Shown piece after piece: positions 47,308 through 59,427 of a DNA stretch of 64,000 nucleotides; position 1 is the first letter of the stretch; each line of letters opens with the position of its first letter. The notes under the pieces were generated by a model that saw only the letters and a program-made list of their open reading frames with translations, did not search any database and was not told the DNA's origin. The translations under genes were made by a program, and so were the position numbers. Origin of the DNA: Typha latifolia (lineage: Eukaryota; Streptophyta; Magnoliopsida; Poales; Typhaceae); the NCBI GenBank assembly GCA_019914945.1, contig CM034112.1, positions 6,766,001 to 6,830,000 on the forward strand. The letters run 5' to 3'.

Positions 47308-49480
47308 ACACTAATATGCAATGAATGGATTAGGTATTGCTTTATTTTTATTTTATGCTTGCTAATTTAAACAAAATAAATAGTGTTCTAACCTAATGGA
47401 ATGCAGACGTCTCTTAAATTTAATCCAAATACAAATGTCTTGGTCTAAATGATATGAGATGATATGCTATGCTATGCAGTCAAGAAAATCTTAAAAATAA
47501 ATACTTAATTAAATTTAGATTTTCTATTCAGGAGATTCAAAGACTAATGTCAAGATTTAATGGTTTTTAAACAAAAGTCACATTTAATAAATGTCAAGCC
47601 CTTTAAGTTTCTTTCCAAAAATTAACATAATACTAATATTCTATTGGACATAGTTCAACTCTTAATATCAGGACTAAAGCATATAAGGTTTCTATGTAAT
47701 CTCTCCCTCACTATATGTGGACAACAAGAACTGATAAAAGTTTAGAGATGATACAAGAAAAGAATGGCCCAAAAATATTTAATACGATGAAAAGAGCATG
47801 GACCTGACCATCTGAAAAAAAAATTAAAATTTAATTATTTGCTTTTCACCCTTCTTTTTCCTCTCTTCGTCCACAAAATCTTGTGGTACAGGTCCCTTCC
47901 GTCAGCACCAATGAATGGTCAGTAGCAATGTCGGCGACGTCGGTAGCAAGGCCTGAGACAATGGAGAGATTGGACGGTCCGGTGGTGATGGTCGCAGTAA
48001 GCTACGGCAGGGAACGAGGCACGACGATCACTCCCTCTGGCAGTAGCGATAAATGTCATTTAAGGTAACGGGAGATCAAGGCACAGGCGTCGGCGTCGTC
48101 AATAACGGCTGTAGGTGTCAAAAGGAACAGCATCGTCGGTGAAGAATGTAGCCGTCGGAGGTGGAGAAGGTGGGCGTCGCTGTCAAGAAGCCCTGGTAGC
48201 CGTGTCATCGGTGGAAGGCGTCGCAGTTGTTGGGTGGAGCAAACAGGCCGAGGCAGTGTCGTTGTGGAGCAATGGCGTCGAGGCGGCGTCGTTGGGTGGA
48301 GCGACAGTGTCGGGTGGCGTCATCGGGGCGTGTAACAAACTCTGTATCTTTCTGTTACATAAACCAGGATTTCTTTTATGTAATTATGTCTGCAGCGTGT
48401 AACGAACTCTGTATCTTTGTGTTACTTTTGAAGGTGCATGAACTGTCATGGCTGTACAACAAAGTAGAGATTGTCACAGAATCTACTATTCAAAATTTGT
48501 TCAACTAGGCAAGTAAGATGCACAGTAAATTGTGTAATTAAGTTTCTATGTTGGAAGCCTTGAGTGTGGATAGACATATACCATGCCCCATAATTTGTGA
48601 CTGATAAATATTTGTTTTCCATTCAGGGGATAGAGACCTCAAGGTTGGTAGAATAGGAAGGAATACAGGCACAACATTTATTTTTAGGTACTTGTGTGAA
48701 TCATTTTCTGTTTTACATACCTTTATTTATATCACTTGAAGAACCAAACTAATGTTTTACAGCTTCTGTAGAAGATCTATTTGTGAAAGGCTTGAACACA
48801 TCCATAGAGGTTCCCATCTCTTAATAAGGCAGCCAATACATTGAACAAGTTATGGACATGTTTGAGCTTGAGTCTACTTCTTTATTGTAGCAAGAAAAAT
48901 GTTTGGTACTTTGTATAATGTGAAATGCTATATTCCTAAGTGTGGGAAATAGTGTTCAATGCAGAAAACAAGTTCAAGAATTATGGGAACTGCATGCAAA
49001 TTTTGTTACTTAATTTGTTGACCGCTAAGCATCTGGAAAGAAGACATGGACATTAAGAATACGTAGATCTCCTACATTTGTTTAGTCTGACCAACTTTCT
49101 CTCTTTGATTCAAAGAGCCAAGAATTGCAGAAAGGTGATGGGTCGAAGTTTCTCAGTTCCGGTTGGTTTCAATTTTGACTCCTAGAAGAAACATTGACAT
49201 TGTGGCTGAAATGAATCAGTTTCAGTTGAGAGCAGTTCAAAGCCAAGGTCAATGCCAGCAATCTTGTTGGGTTCGGCCATGAGTTTCGGCCTTTGGTTCT
49301 TAAATAAGTTTGGATGAAAATTGTTCCCTATCGGCTAAGATTTCAAACAATTGGAACTCTTGGCTTGGCAACTTTTGGATCAAAGAAATAGTAAGTGTGC
49401 ATATGAGCTAATATTGTATATATATATGTATATGTATGCCTATGTGCACATTTATATGTTCATATAAGTAGTTTGTTAAC
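47308..49480. other. Unassigned region after chromovirus-2
   Basis: No recognisable gene or LTR. 47,308-47,880 may be the untranslated leader of chromovirus-2. 47,880-48,340 is GC-rich with many GTCG/GGCG words and short open frames lacking family resemblance. 48,400-49,480 is AT-rich without detectable coding. A 28-base near-repeat (GTGTAACAAACTCTGTATCTT) occurs at 48,330 and 48,395. Confidence 0.4.
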
Positions 49481-49483
49481 TAA

Positions 49484-50787
49484 GGCTTTGTTCACATCCA
49501 GATTAGGGAAGAATAGGAATATCAAAAGCTAATTTGTTATTACTAAAATGAGGGTTTTATTATAGGAATAATTATTTCTATATTTATTTATATTTTATAA
49601 TAAGAGTGTAATAATTACTTATGATATGATATAAAGTGAAAGTAAAAAATTAAAATATTATTAAAATATCTGTCGAAATAGATTGATGATTTAATATAAA
49701 ATAGATTGATGGGATAGAGAAAGGATAACTAAGTATGCAGGTATGCAATGTAAGTATGCAATGCTAAAATAAGTGTGCAATACTAATAGAGTTGCATGCT
49801 ATCATGCTAAGGTAGGTGTGCAATTATTAATAACTAAGTATGCAGAGTTAAGGTAAGTGTGCAATGCCAACAGAGTTGCAATGCTATCATGCTAAGGTAG
49901 GTGTGCAATTATTAAAAACTATGCAGTGTTAAAGTAAGTGTGCAATGCCAAAAGTATTGCATTTGTCAACTAAATATGCAATACAAGGGTGTTCGGTATA
50001 CAAATATTTTTCATACTGTACAAATATTATGATAAATATTATAGTATTATATAGTATAAATAAATAAATTTTAATCTAGATGGAAAATATTTTTTTATTT
50101 TAGCGTAAAACATGAGATTACTAATAATATTATATTAATTTTTTCCCAAATTTCTTATTTTATTGTTTAAAGAAAAAATATTTAGTTAAGTTACTGCATA
50201 GTTTAAATAGTAAATATATTATTTTATCTATGAGTAAATATTTATTTCAATAAAATATTTGTTATTAATATTATATTTTTGATATTATTAGTACATATAA
50301 AAATTATTTTAATAATAATAATTTATAAAAAAATATTATATCAATTAAATACTATATTCTTAAGAATTTTAGAATATTTATATTTAAGTATTTGCAATAA
50401 TAATATTTAATAATAATAATACTTTTTAAAATGTGCTTATTTTTATGAATATTAAATTATTGACATTTATGCTGCTTAAGTTGAATTTATTTATTTAATG
50501 TAAAACGAAAAAAAATATGATAAGAAAAGATACAGAGTAAAAAAGGGTAATAAATTATGATAAGATGTTTAAAAGAGTAATATGAGTAATAAATTATAAT
50601 AATATATTTAAGAGATGTTGTAGTTAAATTAAGAGTAAATTAGTAATTAGGTTAGCGTGTAGTATAATTTATAATTTTGATAAATAGTATTTATATTTTA
50701 GAATATCGCTATTATGATGCTTAACGGTTATTAAGAGGTTGTATTTTGGAATAAAAGATTTATGTTATTACTGAAGTGAACGCAGGC
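49484..50787. mobile_element. Non-autonomous element with Harbinger-like ends
   Basis: TAA lies on both sides (49,481-49,483; 50,788-50,790). The ends are GGCTTTGTTCAC and, as reverse complement, GCCTGCGTTCAC, matching at 9 of 12 positions. A TAA/TTA duplication with GG(C/G)-starting repeats is typical of PIF/Harbinger-related MITE-like elements. The 1,304-bp interior is very AT-rich and non-coding and holds a tandem array. The three-base duplication is weak evidence on its own. Confidence 0.5.
49735..49985. repeat. GTGTGCAAT/AGTATGCAAT tandem array
   Basis: Roughly three units of 85-90 bp contain GAGTTGCAATGCTATCATGC, TAAGGTAGGTGTGCAATTAT and shorter AAGTATGCAATG words. It lies within the Harbinger-like element. 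Confidence 0.75.
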
Positions 50788-52978
50788 TAAGGGAATGATA
50801 AAAAAAAAACACTTGGTCCTTAAGGCTTTAGTATGAAATTCTATCATAAGTTTTAACATTTAATTAAAAATGATTTGATCAACATTTTTCAAGAGTTGTA
50901 TAAATGGAAAGTGTAACAACTTATCCTTAAAAAAAAAAAGGAAATTCTGTACGGCACGACGTGGCCGGCCACACCACGCACTCCGAACCGCTGGCCCGGC
51001 CTGGCGATGGGCCGGTGCTGCAGCCGTAGTGCCGACATCCCCACCCGTCTCCCTCTCTCCTCTATTAAATTTCTCTCTCTCTCTCTCTCTCAAACTCTCT
51101 TTCTCTCTCTCTCTCACTGTTACTGCCGCTGCTGTCACCGGTGGCTAAGCTCTTCTTTTCCTCTCTCACCTCTCCTCCATTCTCTCTCTCTCTCTAGTTC
51201 ACCGGAACTAAGCCATCGGCAAGAGGCCGGCCAGCAGTGGTTGAATCCCTTCCCCGCCAACTCAGTCCCCTCCTCTCTTTCTCTTCTTCTTCTCTTCTTC
51301 TTCTTATTCTTTCTTCTTCCTTCTTCCTTTCTTCTGTTTCTGCAATAGTGCTGGGCTCGGCCCAACACTAATGACATTGCTTTTATTATTTATTTTATTT
51401 TATGTTTGTTTATTTATTTAGTTAGGTATTGCTTTCTTAATTAATGCAGATTAATTATTTAGGCATTAATTATGTTCATAATAATATATATTCTTTAACA
51501 TGATGATTATTAATTATAATTTGTATAATTAATGATTAATTAGGTTATAACTATTACGCATAAATATAGGTAATATCTATATTTATTTATTTATTTATTT
51601 ATATTAGATTTATGTACTAATATTCATAGTATATGCATTTTAAATAATTTTAACAATTTATTATATACTATTGTGTGTAGAATAAGATATTAGTCTTATT
51701 TATTTATTTATTATTTGCATAATTAAGTAAGTACTATATAATTTCTGATTAATCAAGATAGAGTAAGAATTATAAAATTTATTATAAAATAGATCTTATC
51801 TATAGTTATATCTTATTTATAATTATATATTTAGAATATTTTAAATAAAAAGAAACAAACATTTCTCTTTATGTTATAACTAGCATTTTATGATAATAGT
51901 ATAATAATAGTGTTTGAATCGTATCTATAATATAGATCTAGTTATGTAATTAAAAATAAAAAAAATGATTCTAAACCTAATAAACCTTTATATTTTACTT
52001 GAATTAATTATAATTAGATAAACGATTAACTTCATGCTATTTAAATATTTTTAGATCCCAAATCCCCTTATGTGAGACCCCATGGACTCTATCGATGAGT
52101 TGACGTTTGATTGACGGATGCGAGGGATACGTGGTTCGGATCTTCTAATCAGACATGAGTAGTCTTATCCCCTAGACGTCTTTCTCAATTTATATTATAT
52201 TATATATTATGTACATGCATGTTTTGGCCTCCAACATGATTATATGACTTTATCTAGAGATGACTATAGTCAAGCATACTTTTATCATGCATGTAATGAT
52301 GATAAATATAAATAATTAGAGATGATTATACTGTTATAATTTTATGTCTAGTTGATATGTAGCATGGGTATGCATGTGTTGACTACATGTTTGGAGACTA
52401 CATTGCATCATTTTTTTTATTTTTATTTTATCTAAATTTCTATTATGCATTGACATGTTACCGTATTGACTTGTTATCGTATTAGATATATACATATGAT
52501 ATGTCATTTAGAAGGAAAGAATGAAATGTGATTGATAGGATAGTTAATCAAAAGCGTGAGGATATGTCATTTAGAAGGAAAGAATGAAATGTGATTGATA
52601 GGATAGTTGATCAAAAGCGTGAGGATACCCGAGTGGGCGTGAGGGTTAGGGCATGCTTGGAGATGATTGATCGCTCGACATAGTCACGATCCTGTTGGCC
52701 TTACTTTCGAGGTCATTAGTCTCGTGCGCAGGCAGACATTCGGACACATGTCGTTCGCTAGGGCATATGTGGCGAGCTATCCTCACAAGGGTTCTATCAG
52801 TTAGGAAGGGTGCCCGGTCTGGATGGATATTGATACCCCAGTGGATGGCGAGGTATGGTTATATTTGAGATATTATTGTGGTTGGCGAGGTATGGTTATA
52901 TTTGAGATACTATTGCGAGTGGCGGAGTATGCTCTGAGCCTTCGGACATGATGTTAAGATCGAGTACTAGGTATTGAC

Positions 52979-53257
52979 TATAACAACCCAAACCGAAAAA
53001 TAAAATAAAATAAAATAAAATAAAATAAAAAATTTGGGACGACGTGGCCGGCTACACTATGGCTTGCATGCCCCTCCTCCATCGCCTTCCGTCTCTCTCT
53101 TTAAATCTCTCTCTCGGTGTCACACTCTCACTCTATTCTCTCTCTACTCTCTCTCGCACTCTTTCCTTTCCTTGTTGCCGACGTCGGCCCGCCGCCACCT
53201 TCCCGAAGCCGTCGCCGCCGGTGAGATCCCTCATTCTCCCCCCTCTCTTTCCTTTTC

Positions 53258-53294
<37 letters not shown>

Positions 53295-55930
53295 CCCGAG
53301 CTCGGGCTCGTTGAAGCCGAGCCGCCAGTGAGAGGCCGGTCGCTGGCTGGCTAGCAGCGGTCGGTGCCCTCCTCGCCAGCCCGGGTCCACAACCTCCTCT
53401 CTTTCTACTCTTTCTCTTCTCCTCCTCCTCCTCTTCTTCTTCTTCTTCTTCTTCTTTCTTTCTTTCTTTCTTTCTTTCTTTTTTTTTCTTCTTCTTCCTC
53501 AGCTCCTTCTCCTTCTTTCTGCACAGTGTTGGGCCGAGCCCAGCACTGATGGTAGTTTTAATTAATTAATTATTTATTTATTTTATTTATGTTATTTATT
53601 TAGGTATTTTTCTTCTTAATTAATACAAATAGATTATTTAGACATTATTAATAATATTATATATTCTTCAATATAATTTTATTAATGATAATTTTTATAA
53701 TTGATGATTAATTAGGTATAAATATAGGTAATACTTATATTTATTTATTTATATATCTATTAGATTAATAGATAGATTTGTAAATTATAATTATTAGATT
53801 TATATTCTAATACCCTCATCATATATATTTTAAGTATTTCTATTAATTTTATGATTATTCTGCAACAAATAAAATGCTAAGTTTATTTAGTTATTTATTT
53901 ATTATTTTATCAAGTAAAGACTGCATTGTCCCTAATTAATCAAGATAGTGTATGAATTAGAAAATTAATTATAATTAGACCTTGTCTATACTTATTTACC
54001 TTTTTATTTTATTTTATTTTATAATTATATATTTAGAAATACTCTCATATAAAAGAAAACAGACCTCTTCTCCTTATGTTATAACTAACATTTTATAATA
54101 ATAATATAATTATAGTATTTGAATCGTATCTATATTATATTCTAATTGAATTAAATCTAATTAGATAAATGGCTAACATCATACTACCTAAATATTTTCA
54201 GATCCCGAACCCCCTTATATGAAACCTTGTGGACACTGACGATGAGTTGATGTTTGACTGACGGATGTGAAAGATACATAGTTATGTCTTCTGATCAGAC
54301 ATTGAGTAGTCTTATCTCCTAAACGCCTTTATCAAATTAGCATATATTATATCTTATGTACACGCATGTTTTGGCCTCCAGCATGATTATATGACTTTAT
54401 ATAGAGATGATTTCAGTCAAGCATATTTTATCATGCATTTGATTAGGCTGATATGAGATATGAGTATATTGGTGATATATAGAGATGATTATATTGTTAT
54501 GATTTTATGTCGGGATGATCTCTATCATGAGTATACATGTGATAGACTAGCAAAAGTATACATGTGTTAGATACATGGTTAGAGTCGACATTGCATCATT
54601 TTTCTCTTGGCTTCTTTACCACCTAAATTCCTGAGTTGCATGATCTATTGTAGTACTGGATATATGCATATGATTTATCATGTATAGGAAATCATAAAAG
54701 TACATGTGTATGTGATGTGATGTGATATGATGTGATGGCTGGAACGGTATCTGGTCCGGACTGGTACTGTACATACTCTTAGCGTATGGCAGAGTATAGT
54801 GATGGCTGATGGTTGTACTCTTAGCGTATGACAGGGTACAACTATCATTGATATACCCTTAGCATATGGCAAGGTATGATTACTTTCTTCTGAGATACCC
54901 TTAGCGTATGGCAGGGTATAATTTATCTATAAAGATACCCTTAGTGTATGACATGGTATAATTTATCTACAGAGATACTCTTAGCGTATGACAGGGTATA
55001 CTGTGAGCTTGTGACATGATGTGTATTGAGTTTGGGGCCGAGTACCGTAGTCCAGCATGTTGGATGATATTCAAAGTTGAGACGGATGATTGTGATAGTG
55101 AGAGATATGTAGATTATATCTGGCTCTGACATAAACAATTATCTAGTGGTTGGCATGCAGCATGCATCATCATTGATGTGACTAGTATCATTGGATCAAA
55201 ATTGTTATACATGATATGTTGTTATATTCGGTGATGTTATATGGTAATTTTATCATGTGATATATTTTTGGTTGAGGATTTATATATACATGCTCATACA
55301 TGGCATCATGCTGCTTTCTGATTCATATTATTCAATACATGATTTACTCTTTGTTTGACATCACTGATTTAGGATAAGGTCTATTCACTGAGCCTTTTGC
55401 TCATGACTCTCTTTATTTCTTTTCTAACCCCCACAGATAATATGGTACGTGATACCGATTCGAGATATTCTGAGGAGATATTTTAGAAAGATGAGATGAG
55501 CTATAGACGCGAGATGGTATAGAAGATAGTTTAATCAGATATTGAATTGTATCATTATTTTATATTTGTACTTCATTGTATAGACGATAATTGATATAAT
55601 ACATGTCATATTATAGTGTACTCTTGTATCAATTGTCTAGTTGTACCTTGATGGTTTGTTGTGGCCTGTGTGGGTTCAGCTAGATTAATTAGTGGTCTAG
55701 TGTATATTATTGTGGACTTAGATATTCACATGTTAACATGTTTATTTGGTTTATAGTATACTTTATTTGGTGTTGGATTATGTTAGCAGGTAGTATTTGA
55801 TAATGTCATGATTGTATGTGAACAGGAGAGTATCTGTGCGTGACGGGCCCCGCCCGACCTATCGCGTGCGCCGCGCTTGCCGTGTGGGCGCGTGGGCGTG
55901 CATGTGCCCGTGCCGGGCGGGGGCGTTACA
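52979..55930 (+). repeat. Tekay-like solo LTR (copy F) nested in copy E
   Basis: It starts TATAACAACCC, one base off the family start, and ends GGGGGCGTTACA, 2,952 bp in all. A perfect 5-bp duplication, TTGAC, flanks it (52,974-52,978; 55,931-55,935). It shares the whole order of LTR sub-blocks with copy E and has no internal region. At 54,770-55,000 it has repeated TACCCTTAGCGTATGGCAGG-like units. Confidence 0.92.
54765..55000 (+). repeat. Degenerate tandem units in LTR copy F
   Basis: Six spaced copies of ACTCTTAGCGTATGGCAG / ACCCTTAGCGTATGACAG, about 35-50 bases apart, sit inside the LTR. Copy C keeps one related unit near 19,045. Confidence 0.7.
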
Positions 55931-56902
55931 TTGACTATGCACAGTGGTCTAGTATGATGATGACATATAGAGTGGACATTGATGACTGAAATGTTGAGAA
56001 ATGCATATGATTTCATTATCATCTGATTATCTGATTATTAAGTAGTCAATATATATCATATATAATTGCATTTGATATCATAACATCGTCATGATCAGTA
56101 TACATCATGTGTCATATTTGAGAGAGAGTTATGATGATACTATGGCATAGAGATTTGTTTACTTATTATTGATGATTATATATTTTTATCAATTATGACA
56201 TGTTATCTACAATTCAATTATATATCATTGATGTTACATTCATACTCTCATTCATAACATAATGCTCTTTCTGATTCATATTATCTAGTACATGATTTAT
56301 TTTTTGTTTGGCATCACTGATTCAGGGTAAGGTCTATTCACTTAGCCTTTTGCTCATGACTTTTTTTATTTTTTTTCTAACCCCTTCAGATATATGGTAC
56401 ATGATAGCGACTTGAGATATCTTGAGAAAATATTTTAGAGCGATGATGAGGTGAGCTATAGATGTGAAATAGTATAGATAATAGTTTATATAGAAATTGA
56501 GTTGTATTAGTATTTGATATTCGTACACCTTTGTATTAGATAATGATTTGTATAATACAGATCGAATCATAGTGTACTTTTATATTAATTATTTTAGTTG
56601 TATCTTGGTGGTTTATCGTGGCTTGTGTAGGTTCTGCCAGATTATATCGTAGTCTAGTATATATTATTGTGCACTTGGATATTCATATATTAATAGATTT
56701 ATTTAGGTAATAATTATTTATTTGGCGATGAATTATGTGAGCATAGATATGTTAATAGATTTTATTTGATGATATTATAATTATATATGCACAGAAATGT
56801 ATCTGTGCGTGAAGGGCCCTGCCCGATTTGTCGCGTGCATCGCGTGCCGTGTGGGCGCATGGGCGTCCATGTGCTTACGCTGGGCTGGGGCGTTATAAAA
56901 AG

Positions 56903-58320
56903 AGTTATTACATAAGTAAAATTATGCTATGTTGGTCTTGATTCTAGTCAGTGTCGACTGGTTTTCTTGCCATGCTGATAAATGAGAACCTTGGCAAGTA
57001 TTTCAAATATAAATGGGCTATTAAATGGGCTGGGTGACGATGTGACAAATCATAGGATAATAAATTTGCAATATGCAGATGACACTATTATTTTTCCTTA
57101 AGGATGAGAAAGAAATAGAGGTTTTGAAGTTTATACTATATTGTTTTGAAGCTATTTCAGTGTTGAAGATCAATTTTGAGAAATGCTCTCTTGTTTATAC
57201 GGGCCCAAATCCTAAGAAAGGAAATATGCTAGCTCATATTTTGAATTGTAGAGTGGAGAGGCTCCCTATTAAATATTTGAGCTTATAATTAAATCATTGT
57301 TAGCTCAGAAAATATAATTAGATGCCTATTATAGATAAATTGAGAAAAAACTAATCAGGTAGAAAGGGAAACATCTCTCATTGGAAGGATCACATTAATT
57401 AATTTAGTAATGAGTTCCATTCCTTTTTCCTACCTCTTTTTTTTAATCTACCAGTATGGGTGAAAATTAAAATTAATACGCTGAGAAAGAGCTTCCTTTG
57501 GAAAGGGTCAACTAATGATAAGAAAAGCTAACTAGAAATTAATTTATATGATATAAGATTTTGATAGTTTAGGTGTTACTAATCTTACTAATATGAATAG
57601 GGTTTACTAGCTAAGTGGTGGTGGAGACTTCTAAATTCTGACAGCCATCTTTGGGCAGAGGTGGTTAGACAAAGATATTATAGGCATACGAATGTTGAGG
57701 CATTTCATATTGCAAGCTCTGCATGTGTGTCCCCATTTTGGAAGTCTTGCAAACGAGTAAGATTTTTAAAATTGGGATAAATTAGAGTGTAAGAGTGGGA
57801 ACAATGTAAAGTTCTGGACTGATATTTGGCTAAAGAGGTGTAGTCTTACCACAAAATCTCCATATTTGTATGAGATTATTTAGAACGTCAATGTCCTATT
57901 AAGAAAAGTTTGAGATAACAATACATGAAATTTATAATACAAAAGACAATTATTCAAATAATTAAGAAAAGAGGAGAAAGAATGAGGATACTGGTTAAAA
58001 TAAGTGGTATTACAATGCCTGTGAATTTGATGCTCCAAATTGGTGATTTATTAGTAATAGTTTTTACACTATTAGATAACTACCAATTTATAAATAATAG
58101 AGAAGTCATACAAAAGACTACTAATGATATGGAAATCAAAGATCTCACCGACAGTGTAGGCTTTTCTTTGGCCGAACTGTCCAAAATCCTAACTATGGAT
58201 AATTTGCTAAAGAGAGGATGGACTCTTAGTGCTACTTGTGTTATTTTTGTTCTAAAGATGACTTAATTGATAATTTGTTTTTGAAATGCTGGTATGCAAA
58301 GATTATGCTAAATGATACCA
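56903..58320 (+). pseudogene. LINE (L1-type) reverse transcriptase, 5'-truncated relic
   Basis: RT reads NGLLNGLGDDV, INLQYADDTIIF with an intact YADD (57,072-57,083), INFEKCSLVYTG and LPIKYLSL (57,288). Next come decayed pieces, then GLLAKWWWRLLNSDSHLWAE (about 57,600) and NVKFWTDIWLKRCSL (about 57,800). Near 58,190 a zinc-binding end reads MDNLLKRGWTLSATCV and LIDNLFLKCWYAKIM, like the zf-RVT domain after plant LINE RTs. Stops and shifts throughout. The endonuclease is missing. A solo LTR abuts its left side. Confidence 0.85.
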
Positions 58321-59346
58321 GAAAGGTTCAAGAACAATCCTAAATACGTGAATAATTGGTTTGTTGGGGAGAAAATTTTGCCAAATAAAGTTGATAAGAG
58401 TTAGGAAAAATAAAAAACCCCTATTTTATGGACATTTTGTAGTTCTAACTTTACTTTTTTATTTTTATTTTTAAATCTTTGCCACTTTAGGAAAAACTAT
58501 TTAACACCCCTAGTTGATGTAACAATGCCCTAAAGTTACCATATTACAAATTAAGTTACTACTTAGTTTAGTAAAAAACTTTTGCTGAGATAGCAGTTTG
58601 AATACCGATTGATATAAAAATAAATTAAAATTAAAAAAAATTATATAATAGTGATGGCAAAAGTAACTATTATTTATGAGTATGCATGAGTTAGCGTGAG
58701 GTAAGTTAAAATTAACCTAAGATGTTAAAACGTAGATTTTGTAAAAAGTGGACACTTTTTAACCATAATAAATCAATAAGGTAAGGAGTTCTTTCTTTGC
58801 GCAAATTTGTGTAAAAAGTTAAAATAGCTAATAGCACGCTAAACAGATGCCTCCATTATGAAATTCGAGTATTCGAATATCCTTATAATATCCAGTAACA
58901 TTCTGGATCAATACGGCTCATCTATATCTCATGCTGTGAGATTCTTATCTCAAGTACCCAATCATAATATAAGATGCATCTCAAATTCCGTGAATAATCC
59001 CTATAAACCTTATTTGAGAACCTAACCCTTCCATTGCTCATAATTTTAAATTTTTATTGAATTGACGTCAAATTTGACCAAGTCTAATCCGCAAGCCAAC
59101 TACCCTCGCCTCGTCGGCAGCTATTGCATGATGTCATCGTTCTTTATTTGCTTCATAGAACTGAATCCTGTCAATCCACGTATTCAGATAAGTCCGCCTT
59201 AAATCCACTTTCCACAACAGGGCGTCCTCATCCCATTAATTACTTCAATGTAATCCAGTCAGCAAACAAAATGAAAGGGTATTTTGGTAATTTGAGTTTC
59301 CCTCAGCACACCTCGTGATTAGGATACGTCTTCGTACTGTACAGAT
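58321..59346 (+). other. Intergenic region upstream of ACX1
   Basis: AT-rich to about 58,850, then more balanced. No coding seen; the open frame at 59,124 has no resemblance to a family. It likely contains the ACX1 promoter. Confidence 0.5.
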
Positions 59347-59354
59347 CTATAAAT
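59347..59354 (+). promoter_or_regulatory. TATA box of ACX1
   Basis: CTATAAAT lies 73 bases before the last base ahead of the ATG at 59,428, placing transcription start at about 59,380 and giving a short leader of about 50 nt. Motif and spacing only. Confidence 0.55.
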
Positions 59355-59427
59355 TGGGAAACTATTGCGTGCAATTTTATTTTCTTTTAATTTGGTGCCG
59401 GAGAGAGAATTTTTGGAGGGGGCGGAT

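Larger units (their letters stand above)
50912..56897 (+). repeat. Tekay-like solo LTR (copy E), split by copy F
   Basis: It starts TGTAACAACT at 50,912 and ends GGGGCGTTATA at 56,897, with a 2,952-bp insert at 52,979-55,930. The two parts total about 3.03 kb, close to copies A and F. Flanking 5-mers are GAAAG and AAAAG (one mismatch). It has no internal region, so it is a solo LTR. Open frames in its CT-rich leader (51,000-51,380) are low complexity. Confidence 0.85.

Noticed and set aside
47880..48510. Small GC-rich genes
   Set aside because: Short overlapping frames with no domain, no splice support and Val/Gly/Ser-biased composition; nothing supports coding.
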